Part shown: one piece after another, positions 60,201 through 64,000 of the stretch
Layout: each line of letters starts with the position of its first letter
Numbering within the stretch: the first letter of the stretch is position 1
NCBI RefSeq assembly: GCF_000721705.1
Contig: NZ_JOJL01000015.1
Span: forward strand, 61,750-125,749
Direction: 5' to 3'
Source of the DNA: Actinoplanes subtropicus
GTDB taxonomy: Bacteria; Actinomycetota; Actinomycetes; Mycobacteriales; Micromonosporaceae
Length of the DNA: 64,000 nucleotides
Notes under the pieces: generated by a model
Told to the model about the DNA's origin: nothing
Databases searched by the model: none
The model's input: the letters and a program-made list of their open reading frames with translations, nothing else
Program-made: the position numbers and the translations under genes

Positions 60201-61348
60201 GGGACACCACCCCCGGCGTCTCCTGGTACCGCACCACCGCCGACCTGCGCCTGCCGGCGGACCAGGACACCTCGGTCGGACTCACGATCACCGACGACCC
60301 GGCGCACCGCTACCGCGCCGAGTTGTACGTCAACGGCTGGATGATCGGCAACTACGTCAACTACCTCGGGCCGCAGCACAGCTTCCCGATCCCGAACGGG
60401 ATCCTGCGCACCGACGGACGGAACTCGATCGCGATCGCGGTGTGGAACCTGGACGGCAGCACCGGCGGCCTCGGCACCGTCTCGCTGACCGACTATGGGA
60501 GCTACCAGTCGTCCCTGCGGGTCGCTCCCGTCCGCAGCCCGTCCTACGACCCGCACAAGTACGCGATGCCGGCCGCCCCGGTGGTCCACGTCGGCCTGCA
60601 AGCCCCGGCCGCCGTCCAGCCCGGGACGACCTTCACCGCGACCGCGACGGTCACCACCACGAAGGCGATCACCGACCTGGTGCCGGCGCTGACCGCCCCG
60701 GCCGGCTGGACGGTCGGCCCGCCCACGCCCGCCACCGTCAAGTCCCTGCCGGCCCGCCGATCGGCCACCGTCACGTGGCAGGTGACGCCGCCGGACGGCG
60801 CGCAGTCCTCGACAGCGGCGCTGGCGGTGGCCGTCGCCTACAAACGCGACGGCCACCACGAAACCGCCCGGGACGAACGGATCGTCGCCGACTACACGGC
60901 ACCGCCCGCCGGCACCGTCGCGGTCAGCAGCCTGCCGTTCCTCTCCGCCACCAACGGATGGGGCCCGGTCGAACGCGACACCAGCAACGGCGAACAAGCG
61001 GCCGGCGACGGCAAGCCGATCACCATCGCCGGGCAGGTGTACGCCAAGGGCCTGGGCACCAACTCGGTCAGCGACGTGGAGGTCTTCCTGGGCGGCAGGT
61101 GCACCCGGTTCACCGCCTCGGCCGGCGTCGACGACGAGGAGAAGGGCGCCGGGACGGTCACCTTCACCGTGCTGGCGGACGGCAAGCAGTTGGCCGCCAC
61201 GCCGGTCCTGAAGGGCGGGCAGGCGGCCACCCCGATCGACGTGGACGTCACCGGCGCCCAGGCACTCGACCTGGTGGTCGGCGACGGCGGCGACGGCAAC
61301 GGCCAGGACCACGGCGACTGGGCCACCCCCACGCTGACCTGCGGCTGA
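57233..61348 (+). CDS. Secreted GH35 beta-galactosidase, multidomain
   Basis: 1371 residues. The signal peptide (MRALVGAALVAVMAPAPAVA) is followed by a GH35 barrel with GEFHYFRLPSP, the acid Glu in YQVENEYYN (near 202) and the nucleophile Glu in LYTPEFQGGAFDPWGG (near 286). Next come a galactose-binding-like module (FTGTAIRWIGSRTNNHGNAD), beta-sandwich domains, two jelly-roll segments of the BetaGal_dom4/5 type, an NEW3 domain (PAAVQPGTTFTATATVTTTK) and a C-terminal NPCBM (LPFLSATNGWGPVERDTSNG). It removes terminal galactose from plant polysaccharides outside the cell. TTG 57233 has GGAGG upstream; ATG 57221 is the alternative. Confidence 0.93.
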   Translation: MRRPGFVKRWMRALVGAALVAVMAPAPAVAASPPAAAARAAGPPAHTVTFDGYSFLVDGQRTYLWSGEFHYFRLPSPSLWLDIFQKMKAAGFNATSLYFDWGYHSPAPGVYDFTGVRDVDRLLDLAQQAGLYVIARPAPYINAEVDGGGLPTWLTTKDEQNRTNDPKFLAYADEWLGRIDKILARHQLTNGTGTVIAYQVENEYYNGNAASRQYMQHLEDKARADGITVPLTGNNNGTFNSGVGALDVDGPDSYPQGFDCSNPARWSGVPDISYDHPAGRPLYTPEFQGGAFDPWGGPGYDKCAQLINDQFANVFYKNNIAVGATAQSFYMTYGGTNWGWLGMPENYTSYDYGAAVRETRQLDPKYYQDKLIGYLTQSMPDLTKTDRIPVTAPDDQAIADTARRNPDTGAQFHVLRHNDSTSTALGRTHISIDFNARASTSYTYDDADPALQYTGTWSHVSNQSYTGTDYKNSESFSRTAGDTLGVDFTGTAIRWIGSRTNNHGNADVYLDGVKQATVDCSGNAAQAVLFQATGLAAGAHTLKIVVDGTHGGGSTDNFVSIDAIDLPPAVTTTEAVYPTVPQKAGTAITLNGRESDIIVADAKLGDTQLQYSTSELLTHARIGSRDVAVLYGDPGTDGETVLRFPTQPKVQVTGGTVEQTWDTTTGDLRLNYTHGGLARVLVTPQGGRPLLLLLADKATAETFWQQDTAAGPVLVRGSHLVRTAASRAGGRALALTGDNGTDPAIEVFTSAAAVTWNGRPVSLRPSGPGSVTGAIRTAATVDLPALTQWKHQAESPEAQPGFDDTSWPVADHTSTFSSTGPGTLPILYADDYGFHTGSTWYRGRFATSAGITGVHLISDSGGGAQAFSVWLNGVFVGSSTTGSGDLTFPAGALRAGGDNVVSVLTVNMGHEEDYFSSNGNKAARGLTGASLIGAPATPITWRLQGVRGGEQEIDPVRGPLSTGGLYGERAGWSLPGFDDRTWSKTTLPNRDTTPGVSWYRTTADLRLPADQDTSVGLTITDDPAHRYRAELYVNGWMIGNYVNYLGPQHSFPIPNGILRTDGRNSIAIAVWNLDGSTGGLGTVSLTDYGSYQSSLRVAPVRSPSYDPHKYAMPAAPVVHVGLQAPAAVQPGTTFTATATVTTTKAITDLVPALTAPAGWTVGPPTPATVKSLPARRSATVTWQVTPPDGAQSSTAALAVAVAYKRDGHHETARDERIVADYTAPPAGTVAVSSLPFLSATNGWGPVERDTSNGEQAAGDGKPITIAGQVYAKGLGTNSVSDVEVFLGGRCTRFTASAGVDDEEKGAGTVTFTVLADGKQLAATPVLKGGQAATPIDVDVTGAQALDLVVGDGGDGNGQDHGDWATPTLTCG

Positions 61349-61354
61349 GGTCGT

Positions 61355-61386
61355 CGCGGTGGCCGCCCGCACGGGCGGCCACCGCG
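61355..61386. terminator. Terminator hairpin after the beta-galactosidase gene
   Basis: A perfect 15-bp GC stem (61355-61369 with 61372-61386) with a two-base loop starts seven bases after the stop. It can also serve the convergent ABC-2 operon that ends at 61410. Confidence 0.8.
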
Positions 61387-61409
61387 GCGTTCCAGGACCA
61401 CCGAACGTT

Positions 61410-62006
61410 TCAGTGGGAGAGCATGTCCCGGCGGATCATCGCGGCCGCGCCCGCCAGCGCCACCACCGTCCAGCCGGCGAAGATGAACAGCTGCTTCGGG
61501 TCGCCGGTCGCCGCGTTCAGGTAGGCGGAGAACGGCAGCGGCGCCCGCAGCTTGCCGAGCAATCCCTCCGCGATCAGCAGCCAGCCGACCGTCCCGGCCA
61601 TCGCCCACGTCGGCCGCCGCACCACGGTCGCCACCGCGACTCCCATGACCGCGATGAGCGGGGTCATCGCCACGGTCAGCCGCCACTGGGCGGCCTCGTC
61701 GGCCACGGTCAGCCCGGACAGCGCCGTCGTCACCGTGGCGACCACCGCGGCCGCCACGCACTGGCCGGCCAGCAGCCGCCAGCGGCGCGGCTCGCCGAGC
61801 ATCAGCAGCATCGCGGTCCGGTGCTGGTAGTGCTGCCCCGTGGTCAGCACCGCGAGCCCGAAGGCGCCGATCCCGGCGAACAGCGTCCAGAAGTCGGCGC
61901 TGTACACCCCGAAGGTCAGGCCCAGCGCGATCGTCGCGGCGATCGACACCCAGCTCGCCCGGATCATCAGCGTGCGGTTCAGCTCGCTGCGTAGCACGGC
62001 GATCAT
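61410..62006 (-). CDS. ABC-2 type transporter permease
   Basis: 198 residues with six transmembrane helices: ASWVSIAATIALGLTFGVY, TLFAGIGAFGLAVLTTG, LLAGQCVAAAVVATVTTALS, LTVAMTPLIAVMGVAVATVV, WAMAGTVGWLLIAEGLLG and FAGWTVVALAGAAAMI. GQHYQHRTAMLLMLGEPRRW after TM2 is typical of ABC-2 permeases of the drug or stress-exporter kind. It starts inside the stop of the ATPase gene (ATGA) and forms one transporter with it. Confidence 0.9.
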   Translation of the reverse strand: MIAVLRSELNRTLMIRASWVSIAATIALGLTFGVYSADFWTLFAGIGAFGLAVLTTGQHYQHRTAMLLMLGEPRRWRLLAGQCVAAAVVATVTTALSGLTVADEAAQWRLTVAMTPLIAVMGVAVATVVRRPTWAMAGTVGWLLIAEGLLGKLRAPLPFSAYLNAATGDPKQLFIFAGWTVVALAGAAAMIRRDMLSH

Positions 62007-62875
62007 CTGGCCGCCGCCAGCTCGAAGAAGATCGCCTCCAGGCTGACCGTCTCCACGGTCAGTTCGTAGATCGGCACCTGGACGGCGAGCGCGATGTCGC
62101 CGGCCTGCTCGGCGGTGAGCCCCTCGACGAACAGGGCTGACCCATCCGTCTCGATATAACCGCCATATCCGGTAAAGGCGTCGTAAAGCGTGCGCAGATC
62201 GGCGCCGCGCACGCGTAGCCGGGGCGAACCGGTCAGCTGGGCCAGCGGCGCCGCCAGCCGCACCTCCCCGTCGGCGATGATCACCACGTCGTCGACCAGC
62301 AACTCCAGCTCGCCGAGCAGGTGGCTGGAGAGCAGCACGGTCCCGCCCGCCTCGGCGTGCGAGCGCAGCAGCCCACGCAGCCAGGCCACGCCGGCCGGGT
62401 CCAGGCCGTTGGCCGGCTCGTCCAGGATCAGCACCGGCGGCTCGCCGAGCAGCGCCGTCGCGACCGCCAGCCGCTGCCGCATGCCGAGCGAGTACTCCCC
62501 GGTGCGGGTCCGCGCGGCGTCGCCCAGCCCGACGTACTCGAGAACCTGATCGACCCGCGCGCCGTTCGCGCCGGCCAACGGCGCCTGCGTGCGCAGGTGC
62601 CCGCGCCCGGTCAGGCCCGGATGCGCCACGCCCTGCTCGAGCACCGCCCCCACCTCGCGCAACGGCCGGCGCAGCTCGCGATAGCGCCGGCCGTTGATCA
62701 GCGCCTCGCCGGACGTCGGCCGGGCGAGCCCGAGCAGCAGGCGCAGCGTGGTGGTCTTGCCGGAGCCGTTGAGGCCGAGGAACCCGGTCACCCGCCCGGG
62801 CGCGGCCGCGAACGTGACGTCGCGCAGCGCGGCCACCGCGCCGTACGTCTTGCTCAGCCGCCTCGTCTCGATCAT
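62003..62875 (-). CDS. ABC transporter ATP-binding protein
   Basis: 290 residues. Walker A GLNGSGKTTTLRLLLGLARP, signature YSLGMRQRLAVATALLG, Walker B VLILDEPANGLDPAG and the switch His in LLSSHLLGELE are all intact. A C-terminal extension (RLRVRGADLRTLYDAFTGYG) of the CcmA/NatA type follows. Energises the ABC-2 permease at 61410 for export. GGGGAG lies upstream of the ATG. No regulator is adjacent, apart from the palindrome at 62911. Confidence 0.93.
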   Translation of the reverse strand: MIETRRLSKTYGAVAALRDVTFAAAPGRVTGFLGLNGSGKTTTLRLLLGLARPTSGEALINGRRYRELRRPLREVGAVLEQGVAHPGLTGRGHLRTQAPLAGANGARVDQVLEYVGLGDAARTRTGEYSLGMRQRLAVATALLGEPPVLILDEPANGLDPAGVAWLRGLLRSHAEAGGTVLLSSHLLGELELLVDDVVIIADGEVRLAAPLAQLTGSPRLRVRGADLRTLYDAFTGYGGYIETDGSALFVEGLTAEQAGDIALAVQVPIYELTVETVSLEAIFFELAAAR

Positions 62876-62910
62876 GGCGTGATTCTCCCCGCCGCTGTCA
62901 AGTCTCGACG

Positions 62911-62927
62911 GCCGAAAATGTTTCGGC
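62911..62927. promoter_or_regulatory. LacI-type palindrome between divergent genes
   Basis: GCCGAAA-ATG-TTTCGGC is a perfect 7-bp-arm inverted repeat. Its form (CGAAA..TTTCG) resembles operators of LacI-family repressors in front of xylanase and arabinanase genes of actinobacteria. It lies 49 bases before the GH43 scar start and 35 bases upstream of the ABC gene start. Confidence 0.55.
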
Positions 62928-62976
62928 ATCCAGGCCATATTGACGAACTTCGACGTCACTGAAAAGGTTTTCGTCC

Positions 62977-63159
62977 ATGCGTAGTCCTCGCGCCATCCTG
63001 TCCGCCGTCCGCGCCACGGCACTCGTCCTCATCGGCCCGCCCGCCGCCGCGCGGGCCGCCACCCGGGCGCAGAAGTTCACCTGGAACGCGGACGGCACGC
63101 CGAACTTCGGTTCACCGGTCGGTCTGGGCGTAGCGCTTCCCGTACCGTCGGGCGAATAA
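62977..63159 (+). pseudogene. Collapsed GH43-like glycosidase (signal peptide joined to last residues)
   Basis: The 60-residue frame begins as a secretion signal (AILSAVRATALVLIGPPAAA, ending ARA). It then jumps to QKFTWNADGTPNFGSPVGLG with ALPVPSGE and stop. The second half matches the extreme C-terminus common in GH43-type and related secreted arabinanases (FxWNxDGTPxFGxPV...PSGE), as I recall the family. The whole catalytic domain is missing, yet start, signal and stop are in frame. The upstream LacI-like operator is intact. A genuine small secreted peptide cannot be ruled out. Confidence 0.65.
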
Positions 63160-63190
63160 TCGCGACGGGGCGATCAATCGCCGTCGGCCG

Positions 63191-63664
63191 ATGAGAAACG
63201 AGGAGATCGCGTTGGGTTTCGAGACCACCCGCGGGGGAACGCGAGGCGGCCGCTCGCCGCGCGGAGCGTTGATGAACTGGGCCAACAGGATGACCGTCAA
63301 GCGGATCCGGAAGAACAGCTCGTCCGACACGCTGGTGCTCACCACGGTCGGCCGCAAGAGCGGTGCGGTCCGCGAGACACCGGTCCGCTGGTTCCCCGGC
63401 GGCGAGGGCACTTGGCTGATCGTGGCCTCGGCCAACGGCGCGACCCGCAACCCGGCCTGGTATTACAACCTGGCCGCCCAGCCGGAGGTCACCATCGACG
63501 TCCAGGGCCGCCGGGTCGCGGTCACCGCCAGCCAGCTGGCCGGGGCCGAGCGGGCCGAGGCGTGGAAGCAGATCACCACGTCCGCCGCCCGGTTCGCCGC
63601 CTACCAGGAGAAGACCGACCGGGAGCTGCCGATCCTCCGGCTCACGCCGCGCGCGACCGGCTGA
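63191..63664 (+). CDS. Deazaflavin (F420)-dependent nitroreductase family protein
   Basis: 157 residues. The Ddn fold is seen in LVLTTVGRKSGAVRETPVRW, GTWLIVASANGATRNPAWYY, NLAAQPEVTIDVQGRRVAVT and RFAAYQEKTDRELPILRLTP. A membrane-associating N-terminal helix (ALMNWANRMTVKRIRKNSS) precedes it. It is the second member of this family in the window (see 48548) but clearly a different subgroup. It converges on a histidine kinase gene with a hairpin between them. Confidence 0.9.
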   Translation: MRNEEIALGFETTRGGTRGGRSPRGALMNWANRMTVKRIRKNSSSDTLVLTTVGRKSGAVRETPVRWFPGGEGTWLIVASANGATRNPAWYYNLAAQPEVTIDVQGRRVAVTASQLAGAERAEAWKQITTSAARFAAYQEKTDRELPILRLTPRATG

Positions 63665-63677
63665 CCTCGGTACGCCC

Positions 63678-63707
63678 GATCACCCGGGACTCAGTTCCCG
63701 GGTGATC
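63678..63707. terminator. Bidirectional hairpin between convergent genes
   Basis: GATCACCCGGGA and TCCCGGGTGATC are 12-bp complementary arms around six bases. The hairpin starts 14 bases after the oxidoreductase stop. It contains the last codons and stop of the convergent kinase, whose C-terminus (PITRELSPG) is encoded by the stem. Confidence 0.7.
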
Positions 63708-64000
63708 GGCACGGTGGGCAGGGCGACCCGGAACGTCGCTCCGCGGCCCCGCTCGCTGATCACCTCCACGGACCCCTGATGCGCCCGCACGATCGCCGCC
63801 ACGATCGCCAAACCCAGCCCCGTCCCGGCCGCCGCCCGATCCGTCCGCCGGGTCCGCGCCTCGTCCACCCGGTAGAAGCGCTCGAAGACCCGCTCCTTCT
63901 GCTCCTCCGACAGGCCCGGCCCGGTATCCGAGATCTCCACCACCGCCCGGTTGCCCTTGATCTCCCGCTCCGGCGCCATCGCCTCGGCCGCCTGCACCGC
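63680..64000 (-). CDS. Sensor histidine kinase, C-terminal part (5' end outside window)
   Basis: The 107 residues present are the end of an HATPase_c domain: VVEISDTGPGLSEEQKERVF (G1 box), ERFYRVDEARTRRT (F box) and GTGLGLAIVAAIVRAHQGSV (G2 box), then the final strands RGRGATFRVALP. The sensor, HAMP and His box lie beyond the right edge. Family call is certain; the signal is unknown. Confidence 0.93.
   Translation of the reverse strand, partial: AVQAAEAMAPEREIKGNRAVVEISDTGPGLSEEQKERVFERFYRVDEARTRRTDRAAAGTGLGLAIVAAIVRAHQGSVEVISERGRGATFRVALPTVPITRELSPG

Noticed and set aside
63678..63707. The 12-bp inverted repeat as a phage attachment site
   Set aside because: There is no integrase or tRNA gene, and its position between convergent stops fits a bidirectional terminator.

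Overview
The window is about 64 kb of very GC-rich DNA, densely packed with strongly G/C-ending codons, many GTG starts and many ATGA/GTGA or tail-to-tail overlaps. Gene content points to a filamentous actinobacterium, most likely Micromonosporaceae (Actinoplanes-like). The pointers are a CotH protein, a chemotaxis receptor, a CebR-type cellulase operator, an ECF41 sigma factor, F420/deazaflavin oxidoreductases, a HelR/HelD-type helicase and many secreted glycoside hydrolases. The taxon is an inference from content; no rRNA, tRNA, origin, CRISPR array, integrase or intact insertion sequence was seen.

Layout. 1-3029: 3' end of an MMPL transporter, then a CotH-kinase/beta-propeller pair. 3140-7513: FAD monooxygenase with divergent TetR, a HelR-like helicase and a second TetR. 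7515-8816: an apparently intact promoter in front of a collapsed GH3 glycosidase, then an SDR. 8806-12971: dhaK-dhaL-dhaM operon in which DhaM is fused to HPr and Enzyme I. 13024-15694: type I methyltransferase hsdM-hsdS without hsdR, with seven 17-bp tandem repeats between the two genes. 16355-17783: GH6 cellulase with CBM2 and an exact CebR-box palindrome. 17948-25776: a tightly overlapping L-fucose-type catabolic operon (enolase-superfamily dehydratase, sugar ABC transporter, mutarotase, aldo/keto reductase, lactonase, FCD-type GntR) with two matching operator sites. 25835-33846: small hypothetical genes, an XRE/isochorismatase pair, a chemotaxis receptor, membrane proteins, a WhiA-like protein and a TAXI binding protein. 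33956-39820: large FAD/Fe-S oxidoreductase, a response regulator and histidine kinase separated by a palindromic element, and a PadR/membrane-protein pair. 39869-45138: SEC-C protein, secreted propeller lipoprotein, GGDEF-EAL and FIST pair. 45218-47268: DUF1304 protein and an ECF41 sigma factor with its epimerase-like partner behind a plausible ECF41 promoter. 47286-51686: MFS exporter, then a MarR/GH13/deazaflavin operon divergent from an F420-type reductase with duplicated operators between them. 51676-57086: uncharacterised propellers and lipoproteins and a decaying Clp-N/serine-hydrolase stretch. 57233-61386: a 1371-residue GH35 beta-galactosidase with a terminator. 61410-64000: ABC-2 transporter, a second collapsed glycosidase (GH43-like), a deazaflavin oxidoreductase and the 3' end of a histidine kinase.

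How it works together: much of the window is plant-polymer and sugar use (GH6, GH13, GH35, the fucose operon, the dihydroxyacetone kinase) with dedicated local repressors. Two glycosidase genes have been reduced to start-plus-end scars. The most unusual structure is the hsdM-hsdS junction at 14141-14259. Each repeat there supplies a GTG codon whose six-codon reading frame stops in a GTGA overlap with the next GTG, giving a chain of minicistrons that ends at the start of hsdS.
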